Assembly: GCA_041481485.1 (NCBI GenBank) | Contig: JBGPBY010000040.1 | Location: 1 to 22,348 of the forward strand | DNA length: 22,348 nucleotides | Origin: JBGPBY01 sp041481485 | GTDB taxonomy: Bacteria; Acidobacteriota; Terriglobia; 20CM-2-55-15 | Reading direction: 5' to 3' | Shown here: positions 1 to 7,095 of the stretch, in pieces | Position numbering within the stretch: position 1 is the stretch's first letter | Layout: each line of letters begins with the position of its first letter | Notes under the pieces: model-generated | What the model was told of the DNA's origin: nothing | Databases searched by the model: none | The model's input: only the letters and a program-made list of their open reading frames with translations | Position numbers and translations under genes: made by a program

Positions 1-13
1 AAGCCGCGTCCAA

Positions 14-95
14 CTGTTGGGGGGTTATTTGACCGCCAAAAATTCGTTGTATAGCTGGCCTCTCATTTGTGGGGGGTAATAGACCGCCCCTACAG
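14..95. repeat. Paired inverted REP-like element, degraded copy
   Basis: Left arm 14-43 and right arm 65-95 are imperfect reverse complements separated by 21 bases. The right arm carries the core AGACCGCCCCTACAG shared with copies near 9300 and 13700; the left arm has the same core inverted but decayed. It lies downstream of the minus-strand YpdA-type gene. It is recognised only by comparison with the better-preserved copies elsewhere in this window. Bases 1-150 hold no gene that can be supported. Confidence 0.7.
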
Positions 96-150
96 TGGGG
101 ACAGGCTCGGAATTCAGCTCTTCCCTATCGAAATCATCCCTCAATCTCCG

Positions 151-1122
151 CTACGCCGTCCGCGCCGCAATCGCGCGGATGACGCTTTCACCGTGAAATC
201 TGCCATTCTCGATGAACACCTCGGCATTGAACCGTCCACCCACGACGGACCCCGCAAGATACACTCCCGGCACGTTTGTTTCGAATGTCTCCGGGTTATA
301 CACCGGTCTTAACGTATCGGCGTTGAACTGGACTCCAAGCTGGCTGAAGAATTCCGTGGATGTGCGATAGCCCGTCAACAGAAATACCTGGTGCGCGCCA
401 ATGCGATGAAACGTCCCAAGCTGATCGACCTCCACAGCGTCTTCTGTGATCCTCAGCACGCGTGAATTCAAATATGGCGTCACTTCTCCGGCCTTCAATC
501 GATTCTCAATATCCGGCCGGACCCAGTACTTGAGAGTCGACCCCAACTCCGCTCCGCGATGAACCAGCGACACGCGGGCTCCTCCCCGGAACAGGTCCAG
601 CGCGGCCTCGGCCGCGGAATTCCGGCCGCCCACCACAACGACATCACGGTTGTAAAACGCGTAGGGTTCGGTGTAGTAATGCGAAACGTGAGGCAGGTCT
701 TATCCGGGAATTCCCAGAAAGTTGGGATTGTCGTAGTAGCCCGTCGCGACTGCGATATTGCTCGCCGTGTATGTGGCGGCCGATGTCTTCACGCGAAAGA
801 GGTGGTCGCCGGCAATTTCAACCGCCTTCACTTCCTCGTATTGGTGCACTTTCAACTTCAGTGCGCCGACAATTTTTCGATAGTACTTGAGCGCCTCATT
901 TCGAGTTGGCTTTTCACGTTCGGAAACCAGCGGAATTCCGCCGATCTCCAGGAGTTCGGGCGTCGTGAAGAAAATCATCTGACTGGGAAAATGGTAAATC
1001 GAGTTGGTGATGCAGCCCTTGTCCAACACCACATAGTTCATACCGAGGCGATGCGCATCGATTGCGGTTGCCAGACCGGATGGACCGGCACCAATAATGA
1101 TGAGATCCAGTATTTCTTTCAT
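151..1122 (-). pseudogene. ypdA: YpdA-type FAD/NAD(P)-binding oxidoreductase (putative bacillithiol-disulfide reductase), interrupted by an in-frame stop
   Basis: The frame from the ATG at 1122 to 151 would give 323 residues, the usual length of the YpdA family, flavoproteins implicated in NADPH-dependent reduction of bacillithiol disulfide. The N-terminal part has the FAD Rossmann motif GAGPSG (residues 11-16) and ends in ATGYYDNPNFLGIPG. The next codon (141; forward bases 700-702) is TAA. Reading continues in the same frame with DLPHVSHYYTEP, then the second nucleotide-binding motif VVVVGGRNSA and the C-terminal GVYLAGSVVGG typical of the family. No frameshift is needed; one base change (GAA to TAA) would explain it. 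The start overlaps the dapF stop as TAATG, so it is translationally coupled and last in the operon. Either a recent pseudogene, a sequence error, or a gene making two fragments (a GTG near 636 could restart). Confidence 0.85.
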
Positions 1123-1958
1123 TAACCTTCCAAATATCGGCCTTCGGCGACAACCGAGGCCGTCGACGTCAATTTTAACCGGCCGTTCTCCGGCCATTCC
1201 ACGAGAAGCTTTCCGGCCCGCGTATGAACCGTAACGGAACGTCCCGTCTTCTGATTCAGGATGGAGGCCACCGTTGCGCCGCAGGAGCCCGTACCGGAGG
1301 CCCAAGTCGGCCCGACTCCGCGTTCCCAGAATTCCACCTGAATTTCCCGATCGTTGATCACACGAATGAACTCTACATTGGTGCGATTTGGAAATGCGGG
1401 GTGATGCTCGAGTTTTGGGCCGAGCCTGTGGACGGTGTCCTCATCCAGCCGGGCTGGAAACAACGAGCAGTGAGGATTTCCAGTCGCGCATGCGGTGATC
1501 CTCACGCTTTCTCCATTCACAATGAGCGGATAATCCACCACGCGTTCAAGCGATGAGCCGGAGCCATTTGCGACAAATGGAATGAGATGGGGACGGAGTT
1601 CCGGCACTCCCATATCCGCTTCGTATTCTGCGCCGACTCGGGCCAGCGTGTAGATTCCCGAAACCGTTCGAAGCTTTATGGTGGATTGAGGCCAGCGCCC
1701 GGATTCGATCAGATATGCTGCAGTGCAGCGTAATCCGTTTCCGGAACATTCCGGTTCACTCCCGTCGCAGTTGAAGATGCGAAGATCGAAAATGTCGCCG
1801 TTCTGTTTCCAGTAAATGAGTCCGTCCGCGCCAACGCCGAGATTGCGATGACAGATTTTGCGCGCGAGCGGCGACAGATCCTGTTCGGGAAGCGAGCCGA
1901 GTTCCGTCAGGATGAAGTCATTGCCGAGTGCCTGGGTTTTAATAAAGTCGATCTTCAT
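1122..1958 (-). CDS. dapF: Diaminopimelate epimerase family protein with Ser at both catalytic Cys positions
   Basis: 278 residues, normal DapF length. DapF interconverts LL- and meso-diaminopimelate in the cytoplasm for lysine and peptidoglycan synthesis, using two cysteines as acid and base. The fold signatures are present: LGNDF (11-15), GVGADG (41-46), NCDGSEPECSGNGLRC (63-78), GNPHC (160-164) and WERGVGPTWASGTGSCG (211-227). However, the usual CGNG Cys is Ser72 (with Cys71 just before it), and the usual ACGTG Cys is Ser221 (with Cys226 five residues on). I chose the start MKIDFIKTQALGNDF because family members begin at this point; an upstream ATG at 2009 would add 17 unlike residues. It overlaps the protease gene by 20 bases and the ypdA start by one base. 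It could be a true DapF sub-type or a paralogue with another substrate. Confidence 0.88.
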   Translation of the reverse strand: MKIDFIKTQALGNDFILTELGSLPEQDLSPLARKICHRNLGVGADGLIYWKQNGDIFDLRIFNCDGSEPECSGNGLRCTAAYLIESGRWPQSTIKLRTVSGIYTLARVGAEYEADMGVPELRPHLIPFVANGSGSSLERVVDYPLIVNGESVRITACATGNPHCSLFPARLDEDTVHRLGPKLEHHPAFPNRTNVEFIRVINDREIQVEFWERGVGPTWASGTGSCGATVASILNQKTGRSVTVHTRAGKLLVEWPENGRLKLTSTASVVAEGRYLEG

Positions 1959-2811
1959 AATTAATTCTCGGAATCGGCAATTTCCAAACAGCCACTGCGC
2001 CGGCTGCAAAAATCAACGTTCCAAGCAGACCACCTTCAGGTCCGTAGGCTCCGCCCAGGATTTCCGGGTGTCCGGAGATATGGGTCGTCCAAAGCGATAC
2101 CACTCCGAACCCGGACAAGGGAAATCCCACAACCATGCCTGTTCCAACGTTCCAGGCCAGGTGAATTCCGTAGGGCAGCCACAGCGAGCGCGTCTTCAAG
2201 TATGCCAATGACAACATCATTCCTGCCACGATTGTGTTGAAAACGCCGAGCCGCGATGCGTTCTGGTTGTTGGAATGCATCAGGCCGAAAATACACGACA
2301 TCAGAATCATGGCCGGCCAGAAGCCAATGCCTTTCATCAGGATTTGCAGGGGGTAGCCCCGAAACAGCAATTCTTCAAACGCCGCCGCAATGATCAGCAT
2401 TCCCAGTGTCAGTGCCATTCGATTCGTAGAACTGCTGGACGCGGACCACTCCACGGAGGCATCGCCCACCGATTCGGACACAAGCATCACCAGCGCGATC
2501 AACCCTGCCGCAATGCCAAATCCTGTCAGAAGACTGCCGGACCATCCTCTGAAGAATCCCACACCAAAGGCGCGTAACGAATAGTTTTCCACCAGACGGG
2601 CCATGAGCAGAGTTGCCAGTACAACGGAAAGGAAATTAATGAATTCGGACAACGCCACTTCCTGCAGAAAGTCATCCGGATTCACGAACGAATGCGTCAA
2701 AATGCGAACCCCCAGCCCGACGGCAAGCAGAATCGGAAAAAGGAAAGCCAGGAATGCAGCGAACTTCCAACCGGTACGAAGCTCAAAACGGGAATTGAAG
2801 AATAGGGACAT
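1939..2811 (-). CDS. CPBP family intramembrane metalloprotease (Abi/CAAX-type)
   Basis: 290 residues with about eight hydrophobic segments, so an inner-membrane protein. The three CPBP motifs are present: EELLFRG (146-152, the EExxxR motif), FGLMH (175-179, FxxxH), and H217 followed by N221 in GIHLAWN. These glutamates and histidines form the metal site in Rce1/CPBP proteases, which cleave substrates within or near the membrane. The physiological substrate of bacterial members is usually unknown and the sequence does not reveal it here. The gene sits 10 bases downstream of mtnP and its end overlaps the dapF start by 20 bases, so it is an internal operon member. Other CPBP proteins act in bacteriocin self-immunity; no bacteriocin gene is seen nearby. 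Confidence 0.88.
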   Translation of the reverse strand: MSLFFNSRFELRTGWKFAAFLAFLFPILLAVGLGVRILTHSFVNPDDFLQEVALSEFINFLSVVLATLLMARLVENYSLRAFGVGFFRGWSGSLLTGFGIAAGLIALVMLVSESVGDASVEWSASSSSTNRMALTLGMLIIAAAFEELLFRGYPLQILMKGIGFWPAMILMSCIFGLMHSNNQNASRLGVFNTIVAGMMLSLAYLKTRSLWLPYGIHLAWNVGTGMVVGFPLSGFGVVSLWTTHISGHPEILGGAYGPEGGLLGTLIFAAGAVAVWKLPIPRINYEDRLY

Positions 2812-2821
2812 GCCAGCGGGC

Positions 2822-3685
2822 CTACAGATACTTTTTCAGCAGCAGTTGCAGCCGGTCCCGGGTTTCCACCGGAGCCTTCTTGAGATCCGTCAAAATTGCA
2901 TGCTCGAGGGACGTCCCGCATTTGCATGAACGTTCCACCGGCAATCGCTTCACGGCGGCCCGGATGATGTTTTGTGCGTTTTCGCTGTTCTGGGTAAGGT
3001 TTCGCACGATATCGGTGACGGTGACGGAGTCATGGTCCGGGTGCCAGCAATCATAGTCCGTGACCAGCGCCATTGTGGAATAGCAGATTTCCGCTTCGCG
3101 CGAGAGCTTGGCTTCCTGAAGATTGGTCATGCCGATCAAATCCATTCCCCAACTGCGATACGTGTTGGACTCCGCCTTTGTGGAAAACTGCGGTCCTTCC
3201 ATGCAGACATAGGTGCCTCCGCGCTTGATGGGGATACGGGCATCGCCGCCTGCCGCCGCGATCACATCCGACAAGACATGACAGACCGGGTCGCCAAAGC
3301 TGACATGCGCCACGATGCCGTTGCCAAAAAATGTCGAGATGCGTGACTTGGTGCGATCGAAAAACTGGTCGGGCAGAACCACATCCAGCGGATGCAGTTC
3401 CTGTTTGAGAGAACCTACAGCACTTGCCGACAGGAGCCATTCGACTCCAAGCTGTTTAAACCCGTGGATGTTGGCGCGAAAATTCAATTCTGACGGCAGC
3501 AATTTGTGATCGCGATGATGCCGGGCAAGGAACGCTACTCTTTTCCCTTCCAGTGTTCCGACCCGATAGGAATCCGACGGCTTTCCAAATGGGGTGTGTA
3601 TCTCCATCTCTTCCAGATCCGAAATTCCGGCCATTTGATACAGGCCGCTGCCGCCGATGATCCCAATTCTGACTTCACTTGACAT
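2822..3685 (-). CDS. mtnP: S-methyl-5'-thioadenosine phosphorylase
   Basis: 287 residues, full length for the MTAP/PNP class-2 family. It phosphorolyses methylthioadenosine (a by-product of polyamine and other SAM-consuming reactions) to adenine and methylthioribose-1-phosphate in the cytosol. Visible signatures: IGIIGGSGLY at the N-terminus (7-16), the phosphate-site stretch RHHRDHKLLPSELNFRANI (55-73), CMEGPQFST (161-169), GMTNLQEAKLSREAEICY (185-202), and TDYDCWH (209-215). The two aspartates D210 and D212 favour 6-aminopurines (MTA/adenosine) over inosine and guanosine. I chose the start MSSEVRIG, which overlaps the upstream mce stop region by 11 bases; an ATG at 3739 would add residues with no family counterpart. 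It is cotranscribed with mce and the CPBP gene. Other purine phosphorylases of the same fold are possible but less likely given the aspartate pair. Confidence 0.92.
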   Translation of the reverse strand: MSSEVRIGIIGGSGLYQMAGISDLEEMEIHTPFGKPSDSYRVGTLEGKRVAFLARHHRDHKLLPSELNFRANIHGFKQLGVEWLLSASAVGSLKQELHPLDVVLPDQFFDRTKSRISTFFGNGIVAHVSFGDPVCHVLSDVIAAAGGDARIPIKRGGTYVCMEGPQFSTKAESNTYRSWGMDLIGMTNLQEAKLSREAEICYSTMALVTDYDCWHPDHDSVTVTDIVRNLTQNSENAQNIIRAAVKRLPVERSCKCGTSLEHAILTDLKKAPVETRDRLQLLLKKYL

Positions 3686-4073
3686 GTTCAACCAACTCCA
3701 GAAGAACCCCATGCGTACTCGATGGGTGTATGAATGCAATCCTTGTATTGTGAGCGCCGACCCGCGGCACCGAATCGATAAGCCGGGCCCCGGACGCTTT
3801 CAGCCGTTCCAGCGCCAACTCGATATTGTCCACTTCCAGTGCTATGTGGTGAATCCCCTCGCCTCGTTTTGTCATGAATTTTTGAATGGGGGAATCTGCA
3901 TGAAGCGGTTCCAGCAACTCCAGGCGGGACTCCCCTAAGGGAATCATCGCAAGCTGAACGCCCTGATCTTCCACAGTTTCATATCCAGACGCCTTCAGTC
4001 CCATGGAATCTTCGTACAATTTCACTGCTTCGTTCAGCGACTTTACAGCGATTCCGATGTGATCAATTTTCAT
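3675..4073 (-). CDS. mce: Methylmalonyl-CoA epimerase
   Basis: 132 residues, typical for this vicinal-oxygen-chelate (glyoxalase-like) family. It converts (S)- to (R)-methylmalonyl-CoA, linking propionyl-CoA carboxylase to the B12-dependent mutase. Metal-ligand positions are visible: H5 in KIDHIGIAV, Q40 in GVQLAM, H76 in GEGIHHIALEV and E126 in HGVLLELVEH. The start at 4073 has AGAAAGG just upstream as a ribosome-binding site; an upstream in-frame ATG at 4148 would begin inside the palindromic repeat and is rejected. It lies 134 bases after meaB, separated by that repeat, and overlaps mtnP by 11 bases. Pairing with MeaB, the mutase chaperone, strongly supports the assignment over a generic glyoxalase. 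Confidence 0.94.
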   Translation of the reverse strand: MKIDHIGIAVKSLNEAVKLYEDSMGLKASGYETVEDQGVQLAMIPLGESRLELLEPLHADSPIQKFMTKRGEGIHHIALEVDNIELALERLKASGARLIDSVPRVGAHNTRIAFIHPSSTHGVLLELVEHVK

Positions 4074-4119
4074 CAATGTACCTTTCTGCAGTCTGAAACC
4101 CGATTCGTCAGGAACGCTA

Positions 4120-4192
4120 CTGTAGGCGCAGTCTGTGACCGCGCACAATTCCTAATGGAGAGATTGTGCGCGGTCACAGACCGCGCCTACAG
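4120..4192. repeat. Paired inverted REP-like element, best-preserved copy
   Basis: Two 30-base arms (4120-4149 and 4163-4192) match as reverse complements at 29 of 30 positions, around a 13-base spacer. The right arm folds internally as GCGCGGTC-ACA-GACCGCGC (8 bp, 3-base loop). It lies between meaB and mce, two genes on the same strand, so it may stabilise or attenuate the operon transcript. The right arm plus five spacer bases (4158-4192) match 17750-17784 with one difference in 35. Confidence 0.9.
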
Positions 4193-4207
4193 AGGGACCG
4201 ATCGGCC

Positions 4208-5200
4208 CTATTCCGCAAATCTTAATTTCCGAAGAATTTCATTCACTACTGAATGCGGTTCCATCTCACGCTGCACGATTTGGTCGATCACGCGATCGAG
4301 ACTCTCTCCCGGATAAAATGCGTCCACGGCTCTTTGCGCGAGCCCCTCTCGCAATAGATTCATCAGCCTTTCCTTTGCGGCCTCACGCTTCCTGCTCCGG
4401 TGCAGGGAAGAATTCTGCAGGTGTTTGTAGCCGTTGTCGATGGCTTCCGCCAATTCTTCAATTCCGCGGCCCTCTGTCGCGACAGTCTTCAATATTGGTG
4501 GTATCCAGCCATCAGTCCGGTGATCGAGCGACAACAACGCCTGGATCGCGCGCTCCATCTTTTCAACTCCCGGCCTGTCGCATTTGTTGATCACGAAAAT
4601 ATCTCCGATCTCCATAATGCCGGCCTTCAGCGCCTGGACGTCATCACCCATGCCGGGAACCAGAACCACAACGGAAATATCCGCGAGTTTGACAATATCG
4701 ATTTCATCCTGGCCTACACCGACTGTTTCGACGAGAATCGGGTCCCGCGCCGCCGCATCGAGCACACTCACCACGTCGGCAGTCGCCATGGCGAGGCCGC
4801 CCAGATTACCGCGTGTCGCCATGCTCCGGATAAAGACTCCCGGGTCCGTCGCCAGCGCATTCATGCGGATGCGGTCGCCAAGGATGGCGCCTCCTGAAAA
4901 TGGGCTGCTCGGGTCGACAGCAACGATTCCGATTTTCTTTTCTTGCCGGCGGTAATGTGAGGCCAGGCGATCGACGAGAGAACTTTTACCCGCGCCCGGA
5001 CTGCCGGTGATTCCAATGACACGCGACCGTCCGGTATAGGGAAACAGCCGGTAGAGGAGGTTCATGCCTTCCCCAGACCGGTTCTCTACCTGAGTGATGG
5101 CGCGTGCCAGTGACCGCACATCGCCTTTCAGGAGGGTGTCGAGCAGATCTTCGGCTGGGCGGACATCCATGGAATTCGAAACTTCAGACGACCGGATCAT
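4208..5200 (-). CDS. meaB: MeaB/ArgK-type GTPase, methylmalonyl-CoA mutase chaperone
   Basis: 330 residues, full length. MeaB is a G3E-family P-loop GTPase that gates adenosylcobalamin loading and protects methylmalonyl-CoA mutase from inactivation. Motifs in order: Walker A GSPGAGKSS (66-74), VDPSSPFSGGAILGDRIRM (95-113), ETVGVGQDE (158-166) and the guanine-specificity motif NKCD (205-208). The start is uncertain: ATG at 5200 overlaps the upstream gene by 17 bases, while an in-frame ATG at 5170 would give 320 residues; neither has a strong ribosome-binding site. It is followed, after a palindromic repeat, by mce of the same pathway. The mutase itself is not in the window. The old name ArgK (arginine transport kinase) is a historical misnomer for this family. 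Confidence 0.94.
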   Translation of the reverse strand: MIRSSEVSNSMDVRPAEDLLDTLLKGDVRSLARAITQVENRSGEGMNLLYRLFPYTGRSRVIGITGSPGAGKSSLVDRLASHYRRQEKKIGIVAVDPSSPFSGGAILGDRIRMNALATDPGVFIRSMATRGNLGGLAMATADVVSVLDAAARDPILVETVGVGQDEIDIVKLADISVVVLVPGMGDDVQALKAGIMEIGDIFVINKCDRPGVEKMERAIQALLSLDHRTDGWIPPILKTVATEGRGIEELAEAIDNGYKHLQNSSLHRSRKREAAKERLMNLLREGLAQRAVDAFYPGESLDRVIDQIVQREMEPHSVVNEILRKLRFAE

Positions 5201-5726
5201 TCATGGTCCAAGTCATATCGCAATCGTCGCATTTATAGCGATGGCCGGATGAGGCAATGTAGTCAATCCGAATCAGGGATGACGAACAGAAGGGACAATG
5301 GTTGATGGCGCAATCTGCCCGGTAGGGTTCGATGGCTTTCGACGCAAACTCCTCAATCGAGGAAAGCAGCGATTCGATCACCATCGACTGGCTGCGGCGC
5401 CATTCGGGCCGGGGGGGCCAGAAAATTTCCACCGACATGTGAATCCAGCCATGGAGCCCAAGGCTATCCGGCCCGCTTTCGGTATAGGCAAACAAACAAT
5501 CCATATGAATATCGGTACCTGCGAGCTTGGCATCCAGAATTCGCAATAATTCGGCCAGCCGTTCCAGGCCGGAGGCCCCCAGAACGCTGACTTCCAGCCA
5601 TAGGCTGTCTTCCGGCTTATGACCGGCACAACAGGCCTGAACGCGGATCCAGGGAAATCGGTGAAGCTCTTTTAAAACCGGCCGGAGGGCTTTATCTATT
5701 TTTCCTAGTGTATCGGGATTGGACAT
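5184..5726 (-). CDS. Uncharacterised protein with C-terminal zinc ribbon, coupled to meaB
   Basis: 180 residues, family not recognised. The N-terminal part has an Ala-Cys-Cys-Ala-Gly-His segment (31-36) in IRVQACCAGHKPEDSLW, followed by an alpha/beta-looking region. The last 40 residues hold two cysteine pairs, CPFC (144-147) and CDDC (166-169), spaced as in a treble-clef or rubredoxin-like zinc ribbon. No signal peptide or membrane segment is seen, so it is probably cytoplasmic. It is the first gene of the probable meaB-mce operon and overlaps meaB by 17 bases if MeaB starts at 5200. The start ATG at 5726 is only 42 bases from the divergent ComEA-like gene. Function is unknown; the coupling hints at, but does not prove, a link to MeaB. 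Confidence 0.75.
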   Translation of the reverse strand: MSNPDTLGKIDKALRPVLKELHRFPWIRVQACCAGHKPEDSLWLEVSVLGASGLERLAELLRILDAKLAGTDIHMDCLFAYTESGPDSLGLHGWIHMSVEIFWPPRPEWRRSQSMVIESLLSSIEEFASKAIEPYRADCAINHCPFCSSSLIRIDYIASSGHRYKCDDCDMTWTMNDPVV

Positions 5727-5749
5727 GGGTTGAGAATATCACGTACAAT
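5719..5749 (+). promoter_or_regulatory. Possible sigma-70-type promoter for the ComEA-like gene
   Basis: TTGGAC at 5719-5724 and TACAAT at 5744-5749 are separated by 19 bases, slightly long. Transcription would begin just before the strong ribosome-binding site GGGAGGT (5758-5764). The -35 box overlaps the start of the divergent minus-strand gene. This is a motif match by eye only. Confidence 0.35.
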
Positions 5750-5768
5750 GCCCCGAGGGAGGTACCCT

Positions 5769-6179
5769 ATGAGCCGCGCAAGACACACCATGACGATTGT
5801 TCCTCTACTGATCCTGTTCGTGGGTTCATTGTTCGCCCAGAATTCCAGTACCCCGCAGGTCGCAAAAGGACCGACGGCCAAGGTGACGCCAAGTCCCAAG
5901 CCGGCAACAACCCCTTCGTTGGTGGATCTCAATACGGCCAGTAGACAGGCTCTGATGACGCTGCCGGGGATCAGCGATGCCACCGCTCAGAAAATCATTG
6001 CGAACCGCCCGTATCATTCCAAGTCGGACCTCACCGGCAAGAAGATCATTCCCGAAGACGTTTACGCGAAAATCTCGTCACGGATTGTGGCGCGAACAAC
6101 CAGAACCGTCAGCCCGGGAAATGTCGAAAAGAAGGCCGCTTCCTCAGATGGAAACGACCAGGTGAAGAAGTTCCAGTAA
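5769..6179 (+). CDS. Secreted ComEA-like helix-hairpin-helix protein
   Basis: 136 residues. The start at 5769 follows a strong Shine-Dalgarno (GGGAGGT, 5 bases away); an in-frame ATG at 5730 is rejected. Residues 1-23 form a signal peptide (basic MSRARH, hydrophobic IVPLLILFVGSLFA, likely cut after A23). A Pro/Thr/Lys-rich linker leads to a ComEA-type domain: VDLNTASRQALMTLPGISD and ATAQKIIANRPY with the helix-hairpin-helix around 65-77. Such domains bind double-stranded DNA non-specifically; in competent bacteria ComEA takes up DNA in the periplasm. Here there is no comEC or pilus gene nearby, and many bacteria carry small ComEA-like proteins of unknown role. The tail is basic and low-complexity. 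It is a single-gene unit closed by a terminator at 6213. Confidence 0.85.
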   Translation: MSRARHTMTIVPLLILFVGSLFAQNSSTPQVAKGPTAKVTPSPKPATTPSLVDLNTASRQALMTLPGISDATAQKIIANRPYHSKSDLTGKKIIPEDVYAKISSRIVARTTRTVSPGNVEKKAASSDGNDQVKKFQ

Positions 6180-6212
6180 GTCTGACAAATCCTCGCGAAA
6201 CCAGAACAGGAG

Positions 6213-6240
6213 AGGCCGCCTCAGGGCGGCCTTTTACTTT
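6213..6240 (+). terminator. Intrinsic terminator of the ComEA-like gene
   Basis: Perfect 8-bp stem AGGCCGCC/GGCGGCCT (6213-6220 and 6225-6232) with a TCAG loop, followed by TTTTACTTT. The T-rich side is on the plus strand only. It overlaps the last bases of the convergent phosphatase gene, whose stop is at 6234-6236. Confidence 0.85.
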
Positions 6241-6986
6241 CTGTTTGTGCGGATGACCACGGCAGAAATGTTGTCGGTGGAGCCCCGGTCGAGACTTTCA
6301 TCCGCCAGGCGGCGGAGTTCACGATCCAAATCAGGCGCCGTTTCCAGTTGATTGAAATCGGTATCGGCCAGGTTGGCGTAAAACCCGTCGGAACACAACA
6401 AGACTGTCTGTCCTGGAGAGATCTCTTCAAACTGGTCCGTCGGAAAGATGTCGGGGTCGACATAAACCCGGGTACCCAGAGACTGAGTGAGCTGATGCCG
6501 CAGCGGGCTGCTGACAAATTCCTTTGGTGAAAGAATACCCTGGCTCATGAGTTCGTCGGCCACGGAATGATCCCGGGTAATCTGACGCACGCTTTGTCTG
6601 ATGGAATAGCAGCGGGTGTCGCCAATATTTGCGGTCAGGCAGTGCGTCGCGGTGGCGATCCATACGGTCAAAGTGGTTCCCGCTTCATTCGGCTTCCCCT
6701 GGGCGTTCGAAAAGGAGCGGATTCGATCGTTGGCGACCTGGTAAGCCTGCATTAAAGAGTCCGAGACTGGTGTAAAACCGCGTTCCATGGCGGAAAAAAG
6801 CGGGTCGGCCCATTCCCGCAGCGTTTCCACTGCAATCTCAGCGGCTTTGTCGCCGGCAAACATTCCGCCCAGTCCGTCGGCGACGCCGGCAATGATCCTT
6901 TCGGATTCCGGTTGATGAACCAACAGAATGCGATCCTGATTCGAATTACGCAAACCCTGCAGCGAGAGCGACGCGGTCTGTATCAC
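6234..6986 (-). CDS. PP2C-family serine/threonine phosphatase (PrpC/Stp type)
   Basis: 250 residues, normal length for a stand-alone bacterial PP2C catalytic domain. It removes phosphate from Ser/Thr using two metal ions. Family motifs in order: NQDR (16-19), VADGLGG (35-41), GTTL (103-106), IGDTRCY (121-127), TRDHS (137-141), LTQSLG (166-171), LLCSDGFY (196-203) and TDNISAVVI (237-245); metal ligands D18, D37, D200 and D238 are all present. The start is a GTG at 6986 with no clear ribosome-binding site. There is no signal peptide or membrane segment. It follows the STAS and RsbW-type genes by 110 bases on the same strand, so it may dephosphorylate the STAS protein, although the usual enzyme for that is a SpoIIE/RsbU-type PP2C, whose sequence differs. 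It could instead oppose Hanks-type kinases. Confidence 0.9.
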   Translation of the reverse strand: MIQTASLSLQGLRNSNQDRILLVHQPESERIIAGVADGLGGMFAGDKAAEIAVETLREWADPLFSAMERGFTPVSDSLMQAYQVANDRIRSFSNAQGKPNEAGTTLTVWIATATHCLTANIGDTRCYSIRQSVRQITRDHSVADELMSQGILSPKEFVSSPLRHQLTQSLGTRVYVDPDIFPTDQFEEISPGQTVLLCSDGFYANLADTDFNQLETAPDLDRELRRLADESLDRGSTDNISAVVIRTNRK

Positions 6987-7032
6987 CCCGATAGAGTACC
7001 GTAGTTGTCGCCGTAGAGATAAGAGAGAGATA

Positions 7033-7056
7033 TGGGGACAGACACTTAATTATTGG
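7033..7056. repeat. Possible remnant repeat beginning TGGGGACAGACAC
   Basis: The short string TGGGGACAGACAC (7033-7045) followed by TTAATTATTGG resembles, from memory, sequences repeated near REP-associated tyrosine transposase genes in several bacteria. Only one copy is seen and no transposase is present, so this is a weak call. It sits in the 109-base gap between the phosphatase and STAS genes, which otherwise shows nothing I can name. Confidence 0.25.
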
Positions 7057-7095
7057 AGGCGGTGAAACGAATCTTCGGTGAGAATTGCGGGCTCA

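Noticed and set aside
637..702. Frameshift in the YpdA-type gene
   Set aside because: Reading straight through the TAA keeps the family sequence in the same frame, so it is a nonsense codon and not an indel.
4074..4148. Longer N-terminus of methylmalonyl-CoA epimerase starting at 4148
   Set aside because: The added residues are translated from the palindromic repeat, and the start at 4073 has a good ribosome-binding site and the conserved N-terminal KIDHIGIAV.
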